Positions 24,016 to 35,151 of a stretch of DNA of 64,000 bases are shown here, one piece after another. This DNA is from Dacryopinax spathularia. Lineage: Eukaryota > Basidiomycota > Dacrymycetes > Dacrymycetales > Dacrymycetaceae. The stretch is from NCBI GenBank assembly GCA_037974965.1, contig JBBPFI010000010.1:992001-1056000 (forward strand). The letters are read 5' to 3'. A program made the position numbers and the translations under genes. How positions within the stretch are numbered: position 1 is the first letter of the stretch; each line of letters starts with the position of its first letter. The notes under the pieces were generated by a model that was not told the DNA's origin, ran no database searches, and saw only the letters and a list, made by a program, of their open reading frames with translations.

Positions 24016-25147
24016 ATGCTGCTCTCTCGGTGGAGCTTGCTCGCGGTCGTTGCTGCCGTCAAGGCGAGCACGATCTTCGGGCCAAGGATCTCTCCGCCCA
24101 AAGGGGCCGTTGTCGTCCGTCTGAACACGACAAACCCGCACGAATATCCCTCTGTGCAGTCGGCCGTCCAAGCCCTGCCAAACGACAACAGCACCCAGTC
24201 AATCTTCATCTACCCTGGGACGTACAGCGAGGCAGTGTACATTAACCGGACTGGGCCAACGTACGTCTATGGCTATACCTGGGATACGAGCTCTTGGGAG
24301 GGGAATGAGGTTACGATCACTCGTTATGCTGCCAAGAATACGACTGGGAGCGATGATACCAGCGGGACTGTGCGTGTGCACAAGGATCGGTTTGGGATGT
24401 ACAACATCAATCTCGTGAACACGTTTGGCGAGAACCCGAACAACGGTCAAGCCCTCGCTCTGAGCGCTTATGGGAACGAGCAAGGCTACTACGGGATGAG
24501 CTTGAAGAGCTATCAGGTGCGTTGTATTCCGCCTCCGAGTCCTGAGCGGGTGCTGAGCATTTTCGGTAGGACACTCTTCTTGCGAACACCGGAACTCAAT
24601 TCTACTCCCATTCGTACATCGAAGGCGTTGTCGATTTCATCTTCGGCCAGGAAGGCCGAGCCTTTATCACCAAATCCCGGATCGCCTCCGCCGGTCCAGG
24701 CTGCATAACCGCCTCAGGCCGAGACTCCGCCACGAACCCCGCGCTCTACGTCCTCGATCGATGCGAGATCGTCCTTGCCGACGATGCAGAACCGGGTACG
24801 AGCGGGAAAGTTTACCTTGGACGGCCATGGCACGATTGGGCGTCAGTCGGAATTCAGCATTCCTACCTTGGTTCCCAGCTTAATCCGGCAGGATGGAGCG
24901 TCTGGGATCCTCCTCCTAACGAGAACATTGATCACGTGACTTTTGTCGAGTACAAGGTACGTACGTGGCTCCTCTCTCTGCGGGAGGCATGCTGACCACG
25001 AGACAGAACTACGGACCGGGCAAGTGGAATCCCCAGCGAGCAAACTTCTCAACGCTCTTGAGCACGAGCGCGGAGGACGCTCCGTACACTATTGGCAGTG
25101 TGCTTGGCAGCGACTACTTGAGTTGGGTCGACCAGCGATATTTGTGA
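24016..25147 (+). CDS. Secreted pectin methylesterase (CE8)
   Basis: It removes methyl esters from pectin outside the cell, preparing it for polygalacturonases or lyases. A signal peptide (MLLSRWSLLAVVAAVKA) is followed by the parallel beta-helix esterase domain. Visible family motifs are IYPGTYSEAVYINR, GNEQGYYGMSLKSYQ|DTLL (catalytic-region Gln and oxyanion area, split by an intron), SYIEGVVDFIFGQ (catalytic Asp) and the YLGRPW motif with the substrate Arg, then FVEYKNYGPG near the end. Three exons are joined by introns of about 50 nt. The mature form is about 320 aa, the usual size. Several NxT/S sequons occur. No other pectin gene lies nearby. It indicates that the organism meets plant material. 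Confidence 0.95.
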
Positions 25148-25380
25148 CGCGGTCCTGCTTCACAGTTGCAATAGCATGCTAGGCGTATACAACGATGATT
25201 CATTCCACTGGGATCTTGGAGGCATGGTTTAGCAGTCCGCACTTCCGGTTCGGGTCTCCCTCTCTGACCTACACCAATAGCTAGGGCAGACATCGGGCAC
25301 ACGTGACCCGTCCGGGCCCAGGTGCACTAAGTCAAGGTATTCCATCGGGACGTCATCACGACGGGTATCATTATCGTAAA

Positions 25381-27331
25381 CTAATCAACAGACGACTTGA
25401 CCGGCTCCTGCCCGTAAAAGTGGCCCATGATCTTCCGTACGCTCGTTATCGTTAGGTTGTACAGCGGGTGTATCGCGTTCTGCATATCACCGTCAGCATC
25501 ATCCTTTCCACATCCCAGAGCCAAAGAAGAAAGAGGAGGAGGAGGAGGAGGAGGAGGAGGAGGAGAAGAAGTAGTGTAAGAAGAAGTAGAAGTAGGGAAA
25601 GTAGTCGAAGGAGAGTTAAGAGTAGTCGAAGGAGAGAAGAGATACGTACTACCCGATTCTCCTCCCCCCCAAGAAAGACGTCCGCCTCCTCATCCTCCGT
25701 CCACTCACAGCTCGCCAAATACGCCTCCCTCCTCCCCTCCCTATCCTCCAACTGCGGGTTCGCCGCGACCTTCCAGCGCGAGCGCATCGTTTCCCTCACT
25801 TCGGGGGACGGGTAGACCCTGTGCTGCGCTGTTGCGAGCCCGGAGAGGTTCGAGGCGGTGTGGTACGCGTCGGGAGGCTTGCCGGGCTTGTCGCGCAGGC
25901 CGCCTTGCGGGACTTGGGCTATGGCGAGTGTGTAGTGCTGGATGCCCTCTGCGTGCTCTTCATCAGCTACGCATTGCAAACCAGCGGGCGGGGCCAAGCG
26001 TACCTTTATGGAAAATCGCGTCGTCCCAGTCTTCCCACTCCGCGCCTCGGCCGCTCCTCACCGCCCCCTCCCTCACAAGCTCCAAAAGCAGCGGCTCCAT
26101 CCCCCCCACCCACCACGAATAACACCCATCAACCAACTTATTCGTCCGTCCCCGGAACCCGCCCCCATCAGCCGCACCGCCCTGCATACTCGTCGCCCAC
26201 CTCACTAAGCGAGGGACGTCGATCAGCTCGAATACGTTAGGCACGAGCGGCCGGAGGAGGAAGAGGGAGGCGAGAGCGCAGTATGTGTACCCGCCGTGCG
26301 CTTCTCCGAGCCGGGCACGGGTGCCGGAGGGGAGGTAGTAGCAGGCGGAGGCGAAGCCGCCTTCGTATGTCTGGCAGCTGCCGCCACGTCAGCACTGGCT
26401 GGCTGGTCAGATATCTAAACCGACCTAGCGATGTATTCCGCGAGACCTTCCACCAGTTCGGGAGTAAGGATATCGAGAAGCGTAGCGACGCATAACAGGC
26501 AGTAGCATCCTCTGCCGCAGTTCTCCTTAGCGAATACATCACACAAGAGGCAAGCTAGACCCACCGCATGTCCACCTCCCCATCCTCGCTCACCACAAAA
26601 CTCCCATCTTTCTGCTTCAGGCCCATAAAGAAGTCGTACAGCTTAATACTTCCATCCAAAGCCCATCAGGTCCATGTTCACAGGCAGACAGAAGGGAGCA
26701 GGGCACACCGGTCAATCTGGTCCCAACCCCCGGCCTCCCCTGGACCGCCGACGATAGCCAGTGCGCATACTGCCGCATATGTTGGAAGGAGATGCGGGTT
26801 CTGGTATGGCCCGCCTGAGAAGCCGCCTTTGGGGGAAGTGAACCTCATCACGCTCTCCACACCACTTCTCGTCCACCCCACCAGACATCAGCTCACTCCG
26901 AGAAGGCGAGGTAGGAGGAAAGGACGAGCGCACCGTTTAGCAGAGTCAGGATCCATAACCCCACCCAACTGGATCAGCGCCTGCAACACCCAGTAAACCA
27001 ACCAAGGCTGGCTCGCATCCTGGCTCGAGTATCCTTCCGGAAACCCACGAAACAGGAGCTTGAGCAGCCACATGAGGTGTTCTTTTCTGGTTAGTTTGTC
27101 CGGTCGGGTGAGGAGGGGGAGGATGGAGCGCTCGGTGGAGGCTTGGTCGATTGAGGTTGGGGTGGGGTGGCCGTCGGTGGGGGTTGGGAGGGGGTGGGTG
27201 AAGAGGTCCATCGTTGTTTGTGGGGGTCGGGGGGAGCGACGGGGGAGGAAGGAGGAGGAGGAGGAGGAGGATGAGGAGGCGATGGATGATGATGCGGAGG
27301 AGGGAGTGCGGCGAGCGCGCCTTTGTGGCAT
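25381..27331 (-). CDS. RAM1: Protein farnesyltransferase beta subunit
   Basis: With the alpha subunit it attaches farnesyl to CaaX proteins such as Ras and fungal pheromone precursors. The multi-exon minus gene shows QDASQPWLVYWVLQAL, the repeat PKGGFSGGPYQNPHLLPTY, GLKQKDGSF, YEGGFA and the zinc triad: Asp and Cys in KLVDGCYSWWVGG and His in DAYHTASNLSGLA. GFRGRTNKLVDGCYSWW is diagnostic for the beta subunit. The last exon reads NAIHPLYNLTITSVRKIMG and ends VKSSVD. The start at 27331 gives a poly-Ser N-terminus; the ATG at 27211 (MDLFTHPL) is a plausible alternative. The final intron (25480-25649, 170 nt) is inflated by a CT repeat on the transcript strand. It is convergent with pectinesterase. 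Confidence 0.93.
25533..25566. repeat. (AGG)n microsatellite in an intron
   Basis: A run of about eleven AGG units followed by AAG/AGT-rich sequence to about 25625, all inside the last intron of the farnesyltransferase gene. On the transcript strand it is a long polypyrimidine tract. Confidence 0.8.
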
Positions 27332-27665
27332 GCCGTGCTAAGGGACAAAAGGGATTGATGTGACCGCCAAAGAAGGGAAGCGTGCCGATGATGGTGTTGG
27401 CGACGCTAAGTCCTTTGTGGCAGCATGCGGTTTAGGAGTTGTCGTCAGATGGTCCTCGCTTGGTAGGTTGCTGCCAAAGCCGTTGCATGCGACATGAGGC
27501 GCGTTCCGGAGGCTTGTGACAACTCCGGCCTATGACGGGCGCTTATGCCTTTTGGTCACTGCGGCTGCTGCGCGAAAAAGGCAGTGGTATAGAAGGTGCA
27601 TTGCTACGGTACAAAATATGCAATTACAAGCGTCGTGCTATGGCTCCATCTCGAGAGGGAGCAGT
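27332..27665. other. Intergenic region
   Basis: Promoter side of the farnesyltransferase gene and 3' end of AP-1 mu, same strand. No feature supported. Confidence 0.5.
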
Positions 27666-29305
27666 CTATATAGGCGCGATCGACGCGTCTTTTTCCTGCA
27701 GCGTTCGCAACCTGCCACCCATGTCAGTCAGCAGCCATTTTCGAGTGAACGGGGGAAAAGACGTACGCATACTCATCCCCACTCTGTGTGATATATCTCA
27801 CCCAGGGCAACGCCTGATACCCGCTCTTCTCCACTATCTTCAGGTACCGTACCTGGATCCCCGACACCGTAAAGTACGGAATCTCAAACTTGACCTGGAT
27901 TGGTGGGCGGCGCTCGACGTCGTCGGCGTTCTTCACGCTGGGCAGGCCGAAGTGTGCGCGCATGAGGAACTCGCGACCGCCGCCGAGCTGCTTGATCTTC
28001 CACACGAACGCTGATTTTTCGGGTGCGTACTGGACGCCGCCTGTTGATGCCTAATCATGTCGTTAGCTTCGGCTGGAAGGAGGCCAAGGTGACCGGACGC
28101 ACCCTGAACTTGGGCGTATCTGCATCCTCCGGCACCGGGACGTAGATCTCGACGTTGTTCGCCTGACTGCGTCGCTTGAACTGCGCCTTGACCTTGACCA
28201 TATACTCCACCCTGCTCCCCCTATAGCTCTCCACGGCCGCCTCGACCCAAATAAGCGGCTTGACCGGCGTACTCAATCGATAGGTCATGAGCTCAAACTC
28301 CCCATCAGGCGGGATGAACGAGATAGTTCGGTCGGACTCGAACCGCGAGAGACGGACACACTGGTGGAACTTGACGTCTTCCATCTCGATCGCCTTTCCG
28401 CGTGACGTTCGCCCGGTGGTTTCGAACATCACTTTGTCGTTCAGGCCCAGCCGGAGCTCGGGCATGCCGGAGAGATAGCACTTCATCTTGATCGCGCCTA
28501 GGATCTCGGACCGGATGACGTTGCCGTTCGCATTCACCTGGCCTCAACGTTAGCACTGTGTTTCGCATCGGGGGAGGAGCGACGAAGGGACGCACGAGCA
28601 TGTTAACAGACTCGATGACATCTAAGAACACCTCGTTCTTCCGGTACCTGATCCCCTCTGATCGCCAGGATACCGCGTTCGTGACGGTAATGGGCACACT
28701 AGCCTGCACTTCAAGTTTATGCGATTCCTGCGTGATATACCTGTCCGACGTGTCAGCCCAGACCATCCCATCATCTCATCGCCTGCACTACCCAGCCGTC
28801 GGGCGAGGTGGAGACGCAGAGGGAGGAGAGGGGAGGGGACGCACTCCTGCAGGATCTTGCTCTCTGTTGTTTGAGGGTAGCCGAAGTCCATCATCTCATC
28901 TAAGAGCTCGTAGATGATCACGAAGTTGTCCCGGATCGATTCTTCTTCCAGCTCTTTGAAGTACTCGATCAGGACGGAGACGAGTCGGTGGAGGAAGATG
29001 ATTATCTCTGCTGCATTGGAGTTTCGTTTCGAGAGCGCTAGCACTACCCCATTCCTCTCCTATCAGCACAGATCCGGGGGCAATAGTGAGAGGGAAGCGA
29101 GCGTACGGTATAAGTTCGAATGCCGTATATGCATATAATTCACTCCTCCGCTCGAGAAACAAGGCGTGATCTGCTGCCCCTCCTCTTCCAGCTCCAACGC
29201 AAGAGGAAGAAATCGCTCGATCTGGGAAGGGGAGACGTCGTCCCTGTATGTACGCTGGATGAGCGGTTTGCCCTTGAGGTCGAGGATGGCGATGAGGGAG
29301 GCCAT
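27666..29305 (-). CDS. APM1: AP-1 clathrin adaptor complex subunit mu
   Basis: The medium subunit of the AP-1 adaptor selects cargo with YxxPhi signals at trans-Golgi and endosomes. It is read from several minus exons starting MASLIAILDLKGKPLIQR (N-terminal longin-like domain). Next come FKELEEESIRDNFVIIYELL, MMDFGYPQTTESKILQEYI (the hallmark linker) and EGIRYRKNEVFLDVIESVN. The mu-homology domain shows GMPELRLGLNDKVMFE, FIPPDGEFELMTYRLS and GYQALPWVRYITQSGDEY. After the usual terminal LRT the last exon adds about 11 residues (LQEKDASIAPI), a small C-terminal extension compared with animal and yeast mu1. It marks the left border of the accessory island. Confidence 0.95.
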
Positions 29306-29700
29306 TCTGAGCGATGGGGAGGGAGGAGGGGGAGGAGCTGCGGACAATTGGCAGGCACGATGGATGAAGGGGCAGGATGAGCAGGGGAAGGGGAGGGTGC
29401 GGTGGCTGTACGGTCGTTTGGGCACGTCGCGTGTGAGACGCGCCTAAACTGGGAGGTCGTTGCTCTCATCGTTGCTGCATCATGACGACAATCTACAATG
29501 CCTACTGTAAAACGATGAAATTAAGGTCAACATAAGGAGCAGGGCCGTGTAGTAACGTGAGGCTATTGCGACTGCCGAGAATGGACGTACGGTCCCAGAG
29601 AAGAGTGCGCATATATCTAGTCTCCCAGCGCGCGCAATCAGTTCGCTCACCGGTACTGCAGGTCGTCCGTATAAATCTCCTTTTGCTCAATCCTCTTTGC
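29306..29700. other. Left border of the island
   Basis: Spacer between the AP-1 mu start and the stop of the first GNAT gene. No repeat or tRNA recognised at this border. Confidence 0.45.
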
Positions 29701-30449
29701 TCATCCTAACCGCGCAATCGATATCCACCTCCAGGCCGTCTGTGGCTCCCCTGCGCTGATACTTGAATGGTCAATCGGTTGGCTCTTTCGTGCCTCCCAT
29801 TCCCGGTCAAGCATGCCCATCGCCACCTCGTCAATCCAGTGCCCCTCATGCCTGACAGCTTCTCGTCGTCTTCCTTCCTCCTTGAATCCTCTGCTTAGGA
29901 GTAAGCTTCGTCATCCTGTGACACGATACACAGTGAACCGGCCTACAAGTACTTATATAGCTCGATCGCACGATCGTTGTCCCCGAACGCCAGGAGACTG
30001 AGCCGATGCATCCCCAACCTCTCGAAATTAAACTTCATCAACCACCGCAAAATCTCCGTCCCCAGTCCCTGGCCCCACCACGCATAAGCAAGAGCGATGT
30101 CGAACATGGTATCTTGATCCTTAGCCTCCCGACGTTCCAGAAGGACGAACCCGACAAACTTTCTCTTCTCCCTTCGTTCTATCTCAGGAGCTCCCTCATC
30201 TTCGATCTCGTCTGGATCGTCCCTGCGCATATACAGGAACTCATTCTTGATCTCCGCTACGAGTGCCACGAATGTTTTGTCAAGGTTGACCTTGACCAAG
30301 TCCCATTTCGCATCGGATATGGGCACGGGGTCGCTCAGCATGATACCGTGCGCGACGCGCGGGTCGTTAAACAGGCCCAGGAACGAGTCTCTGTCGGAGT
30401 CGCGCCATGGTCGAAGGATGAGGTGCTCAGTCGACCCGAAAGGTATCAT
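29701..30449 (-). CDS. GNAT acetyltransferase G1 (228 aa, class I)
   Basis: An N-acetyltransferase of the RimJ/RimL type (Acetyltransf_3 fold) that uses acetyl-CoA; substrate unknown. The start MIPFGSTEHLILRPWRDSD matches all paralogues; an upstream in-frame ATG at 30617 would add 56 unrelated residues. The acetyl-CoA loop WWGQGLGTEILRWL has the Q-x-x-G-x-G pattern, followed by LGMHRLSLLAFGDNDRAIELYK. A 62-nt phase-2 intron (29891-29952) precedes the final exon GFKEEGRRREAV, GHWIDEVAMGMLDREWEARK. A C-terminal tail of about 25 residues follows. The predicted fold is complete. It lies immediately downstream of NmrA-like gene N1, same strand, and belongs to an eleven-member array. Confidence 0.88.
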
Positions 30450-30666
30450 GGTGGATGCGAACGAGTCCGCAATATCGATCTGGCGCGGAGGTGCCAGCAG
30501 GCTGAATGTGGGAGTCCCTTGCTGCGCGGTCGATATGACGTCGTACCACCCTTGTTGAAGCTTCGCATCTTCGCTGGATTTCATACCAAGGCAAGGCATA
30601 CAAAACGAGTTTTTCATTGTGAAGACAGCGACGACAGACTCCTACAACCTCAGGGGTCACCTTCCA

Positions 30667-31607
30667 CTAACCCCATCTAGCCAGGATCGCGTCCACAACC
30701 TTTGTCGGCTTGAACTCCGGCCAGTACTTGTTCACCTCTGGAAGCCCATCGGTCGTATCCCCGCGATCCAGCGTCAGATACAGAAGCCTGATACGGCCAT
30801 TCTCCCAATCATCAGGGTGCTCCTTGACAGCTTTCTCCAGGAACTCCCTCGGCTCTCGGGTGATCTCAATCTTCTTGCCTGTCCGGGCCTGATACTCCTC
30901 CACGATCTCGTTCAACGTCTTCCTCTCGCCTTCGACCGCAAACGTCGCATTGTGTAGCTGCTCCGGCGACAGGTGGGTAAGGACGTAAGCGACATATCGG
31001 GCCACATCACGCTGTGCAGTCCAGGAGATGGGCGTCGTCCCTGAGCCCTTGATGACGACCTTCCCATTCCCCCAGTCGAACGCTTGCTCCGGATGGTTGA
31101 CGAGGAACCAATCGATAAACGCGCCATTGAAAAACTGCGCGTACGGCAAGCCGATGCCCTGCAGGTGGTTCCTGATCGCGTCTTTGATCCCCCACATACC
31201 GCCTTTCTTGCCCACGGTTGGGTTACCGAATTCGGATGGGACGAAGAGCTTCGCGCCCGCCGCTTTCGCCGCGTCGGCGAGCGGAATCTGGGTGTTGAGC
31301 GACTCGGGCGTCACCGTAACAGTCGAAATGACAACGTCAATCCCCTGCAGCGCTGTGGCAAGGCTATCTTTGTTCGAGTAGTCGACGGTCCGGATTGTGG
31401 CTCCTTTTGCGCGAAGATCGTCATAGCCGTCACTCTGAGCGGACAAATCAGCCTTGGAAAGTTGAACTATGAAAGTTCGCGTACCCGGCGAGAAAGAATC
31501 ACGACCGTCGATACTAAGCCCTCGGGCTTATACTTCAAGAGCTCTTCGATGATCGGACCGCCAATCTCGCCAGCACCGGCGATAGCGAAGTTCTTGTATC
31601 CAGACAT
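30667..31607 (-). CDS. NmrA-like / isoflavone-reductase-like protein N1 (296 aa)
   Basis: An atypical short-chain dehydrogenase (NmrA/PCBER type) that binds NAD(P)H. Members are either reductases of small aromatic compounds or redox sensors. The exons are 31607-31485 and 31434-30667, with a 50-nt phase-0 intron. The N-terminus MSGYKNFAIAGAGEIGG carries the dinucleotide-binding glycine motif. Further features are DVVISTVTV, KLFVPSEFGNPTVG, a central lysine in GMWGIKDAIRNHL, FFNGAFIDWFL and KYWPEFKPTKVVDAILARW. It is a close tandem relative of N2 (32485) and more distant from inverted N3 (39787), with identical length and intron position in all three. A TATA box lies about 100 bp upstream of the start. 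The substrate cannot be told from sequence. Confidence 0.92.
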
Positions 31608-32484
31608 ATTGCGAAGACTCGATAGGCGATGAGAGTGTTGCGGTACTAGCGTTATTCGAGTCTAAGACGGTTTCTGCTAGTGAGACAGCGTCCTAGCCAA
31701 CGCTTTTATACCGGTTGCCATCCCGACCGAACGCGATCTGGGATGACTGTCCGTCTTCGAGGACTCAGCACAAACGGGTAGACGACTTGACTGCGTAGAC
31801 GCGAACGAGCACCTAGGACGTTACCCATACCGATGCAAGGCAGCATTCCCATGTCGCACTTGTCAGACAGGAGGACGAACTCGCAAGGAGACCACTGGGC
31901 TAAAACAGCCCGATCTAGCCGAGAAGACGCGCACAAGCTAGGGTTCTCGCAGGGGATTGCGATGGACAGATTTGTGGGGACCATCGGGCGAGGAGGCGGC
32001 TAGGGTGATTCAGCAAAGCTTGGGAATGCTTTGGTAATCGCACCGGCATTGGAGCCACCACAGAAGGGCCGAGTCTGACCCTTGAAGCTTCCTTCAGAGA
32101 GCCCGGCGATGATGAGCACGCAATGCTCGTAAATCCGATGCTGGTCGTGATGAGAAGCACGAAGAAGCTGACCAAAGCAGGGTCAACAACACTGCCACTA
32201 GAAGTCCGATCGGACCAACGGGATCCGAGACGGTCTTGCCGCCTTTACTGCTTCGACCTTGGCTGCAAACTCACGATATACGGCCACATCCAGCCATCAA
32301 CGCGAGAAGTAGGCGACAATAGCCCTCGAACTGTCGTCCGGTTGGACCCTGGGCCACTGTGGATGCTCGAGGCAAGCTCTTATTGCCTTTGCAAGTCGTC
32401 GCCCGCAATGAATAACACACGAATCTCATGTCTGAACAACGATGTTATTTATTATTATTGCGTCAAACAGGTGCCATGATACTA
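31608..32484. other. Spacer between tandem NmrA-like genes
   Basis: 877 bp containing the N1 promoter (TATA at 31703-31710). A minus open frame at 31915-32175 starts with a hydrophobic stretch but shows no splice logic or motif; not called. Confidence 0.45.
31703..31710 (-). promoter_or_regulatory. TATA box of NmrA-like N1
   Basis: The minus strand reads TATAAAAG, about 96-103 bp upstream of the ATG at 31607. N2 and N3 have equivalents at similar distance. Confidence 0.5.
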
Positions 32485-33429
32485 TCAACCCCATCTCGCC
32501 AAGACAGCATCGACAACCTTGGTCGGATTGAATTCCGGCCAATACTTGTTGACATCGGGCATTCCATCGCTCGTCTCCCCCCTGTCCAGGCTCAGATACA
32601 GGAGTCTGACAAGACCATTTTCGTAATCGTCAGGATGCTCTGCCACCTGCTTCTCCAAGAACTCCCTCGATTCGTACGCAATATCGAGCTTCTTTCCCGT
32701 GCGGGCTTGATACTCGTGGACGATCTCGTTCAACGTCTTCCTCTCCCCTTGGATGCCGAATGACGTGTTGTGTAATTGGGCAGGCGAGAGGTGAGTAAGA
32801 ACATACACCACATATCGAGCGACGTCGCGCATAGCCGTCCAGATGATCGGCGTATTACCGGAGCCCTTGATGACGACCTTCCCGTTCTCCCAGTCGAACG
32901 CTTGCTGCGGGTTATCGAGCAAGAACCAATCGATGAAAGCCCCGTTGAAGAACTGGGCATAGGGTAGACCAATGTCCGCGAGATGCTTCCTGACGGCGTT
33001 CTTGATTCCCCACATCCCGTCGGTTCTGCCGACTGTTGGGTTGCCATACTCTGACGGAACGAACAGCTCGACGCCCGCCTCTTTGGCTGCCTCTGCAAGC
33101 GGGATTTGCGACTTCAGTGCACCCTCGCCGTACGTGACGGCGGAGATGATGACGTCGATTTCTTGCAAGGCGGCCACGAGAGTGAGCTTCTTGCAATAAT
33201 CGACAGGTCGAATGATGGCGCCTTTGGCTTGAAGATCTTCATGCCCATCGCGCTACACTCTCGTTGAGCCGGCTGCGTGTGGGAACATCATTGCAGACCT
33301 TCATACGTGACGAGTGAGGATGACAACGCTGGAGACTGTGCCGTCCGACTTGTGGCTCAGCAGTTCTTTGATAATCTCCTTCCCGAGTCCTCCGGCGCCG
33401 GCCACCGCGAAGTTCTTGTAGCCGGACAT
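32485..33429 (-). CDS. NmrA-like / isoflavone-reductase-like protein N2 (296 aa)
   Basis: Tandem paralogue of N1. The exons are 33429-33307 and 33252-32485, and the phase-0 intron sits at the same codon as in N1 and N3. The start MSGYKNFAVAGAGGLGKEI holds the Gly-rich cofactor motif. Next come IDVIISAVTYGEGAL, ELFVPSEYGNPTVGR, GMWGIKNAVRKHL, FFNGAFIDWFLLDNPQQAF, TAMRDVARYVVYVLTHLS and KYWPEFNPTKVVDAVLARW. Similarity to N1 is high along the whole length, so the duplication looks recent. The predicted role is NADPH-dependent reduction of a small compound or redox sensing, as for the family; which one is not decidable here. GNAT G2 follows upstream on the same strand. Confidence 0.92.
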
Positions 33430-34048
33430 GGTGAGCGGAAACGAAGTGTCACTAGGGTTGGACGATGGATGATAGTCACAGACAGTGTTGCTGGGAGTCG
33501 AGTTCTCGGAAAAAGAGTCTATAGGAGTCGGTTTATAATGTCCCATCACTAAACGAAGGCGTCGAACATCTTCAAAGCCGAGCGTCACTATCCGCCGGCG
33601 GCTGAGCTCACTGCAGCATCCGGTCCTCCCGTATCGCCGAAGTTACAATGCGCGCAGAATCCAAGGTTAAAGAAGAACGCCAGTGTCTCTAGGGAACAAG
33701 CAGGGAATATCGATGGAGACAGTCCGTCCAGAGATGCTTGAGGAAGACGGCGGACAGGCTTATTCAGCAACCTCGCTTTCAAGCGTTGTCATCATTCTTC
33801 GAAGGTGTAATAGGCCGTACGGACGAACTCCGGCAGGTACAGATCGCGACAGACAAGTTCGACTTTCGAGCGGGCCAGATCACAGAATCGAAGATCGGGC
33901 AAGCCGACGATGGTAGTTTCGGAGGAAGACGCGATGAAGGAGGGAATGTCGCGTCCAGGTCAAACCGGACGAGCGCAGTCCGAATCGGAGACCCCCCTCC
34001 CATGGCGCCAGGCAGTGTCTCTCGATATACCGAGCCTTTTGACGTCTT
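33430..34048. other. Spacer upstream of N2
   Basis: Contains the N2 promoter with a TATA element at 33531. The rest shows no gene; open frames on both strands around 33740-34100 are shadows or chance. Confidence 0.45.
33531..33537 (-). promoter_or_regulatory. TATA box of NmrA-like N2
   Basis: The minus strand reads TATAAAC, 102-108 bp upstream of the ATG at 33429. Confidence 0.4.
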
Positions 34049-34782
34049 TCATTTCCCTCTCATGACAGTCTCCACGATCACGTCGTCGAAATTCGAAAAG
34101 TCCAGCTGAGCGATGCTGTTCTTCTTCGCTTGCCATTCCCGCTTCAACATGCTCATGAGGAGCACGCTCACCCAATGTCCGTCGTGCAAGAATGGCTCCC
34201 CCAGTCTGCACTCTTCCACGAAACCCCTGTCAAGTCCTGTCGGCGTTGGGGTCAGCGGTCCTCAACGAGCAGGGCTTACATATTTCGATACAGCTCCAAC
34301 GCCCGCTCATTATCCCCATACACCTGCATTCCCATCCTGTACAGACCCAGCGTGTCGAAATTGTACTCCATCAACCAGCGAAGCACCTCTGTCCCCAGTC
34401 CATGCACCTGCCATGCAGCAGCCAACGTGATCCCCAGCTCTGTCTCCGTCTTCTGCGGCCCGATCTGGTCCAACCTGCAGAACCCGACAACACTCTGTCT
34501 GGCAATGCGCGCATCGTCCGTCTCGCCCGGTTCGATGGTGTCTTCCTGGTCTGTTCTGCGCAGGTGCAGGAACTCGGGCTTGATCTCGACAACTACGGCG
34601 ATGTAGGCCTTTTCCAGCTGTTGGGACAGCCAGTTGCCAAGTGCCTTCGGGCTTGAGCGACTGTCACCAAGTGTCACTCCTCGCTGGATGCGCTGGTCGT
34701 TCGCGAGTCTAAACAGGGTGAGCTTGTCGCTTTCCTGCACGGGTCGCAGGATGAGGCGCTCGGTGGTGCCGACGGGTGTCAT
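34049..34782 (-). CDS. GNAT acetyltransferase G2 (226 aa, class I)
   Basis: RimJ/RimL-type acetyltransferase. It starts MTPVGTTERLILRPVQESD. The acetyl-CoA loop WQVHGLGTEVLRWLMEY departs from the usual Q-x-N-G form but keeps G-x-G. It is followed by LGLYRMGMQVYGDNERALELYR. A 53-nt phase-2 intron (34227-34279) leads to the exon GFVEECRLGEPFLHDGHW, then VLLMSMLKREWQAKKN and a tail QLDFSNFDDVIVETVM. The tail LDxxxFDDVVVKT is shared with G3, showing that G2 and G3 are closest relatives. Substrate unknown. It lies between N2 and G3. Confidence 0.87.
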
Positions 34783-35151
34783 CTGGTTGGGTGAATGGGA
34801 GGAGGAGGCGTCCGTGTCCTATTCCCAGCGGTGCTCTGTCAAGCGAACCAACAGGAAGGCATCTTGAACTGCGTCTAGTCAAGCACAGTCATCATACAAC
34901 CGAATCCAGCAAATCGTGATGACCCTCGTGCTTGTTGGGTGGGACAGGACGACAGAGTGAAAGAAGGCGCGCGAAGTTCCCCAGCGGGCAGCATGTGGTT
35001 CATCGCGCGCGGCTGCCAAGAACTCGCCCGGCCTACAACCACTGTCGTGTGCGAGAACGCTAGATCATCTCGACAGGCTGCCTGCTCCTAATTCCGACAT
35101 ACCTCTATCCTGAAGAGTCTGCTACGATAGGCTGTGCCATCATTGAGATGC
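34783..35151. other. Spacer between GNAT G2 and G3
   Basis: Upstream region of G2; no feature supported. Confidence 0.5.

Noticed and set aside
30450-30617. Longer N-terminus of GNAT G1
   Set aside because: The 56 extra residues are absent from all other copies; the start MIPFGST aligns with the family.
31915-32175. Possible small secreted protein upstream of N2's 3' end
   Set aside because: The hydrophobic start is followed by random-like sequence; probably chance.
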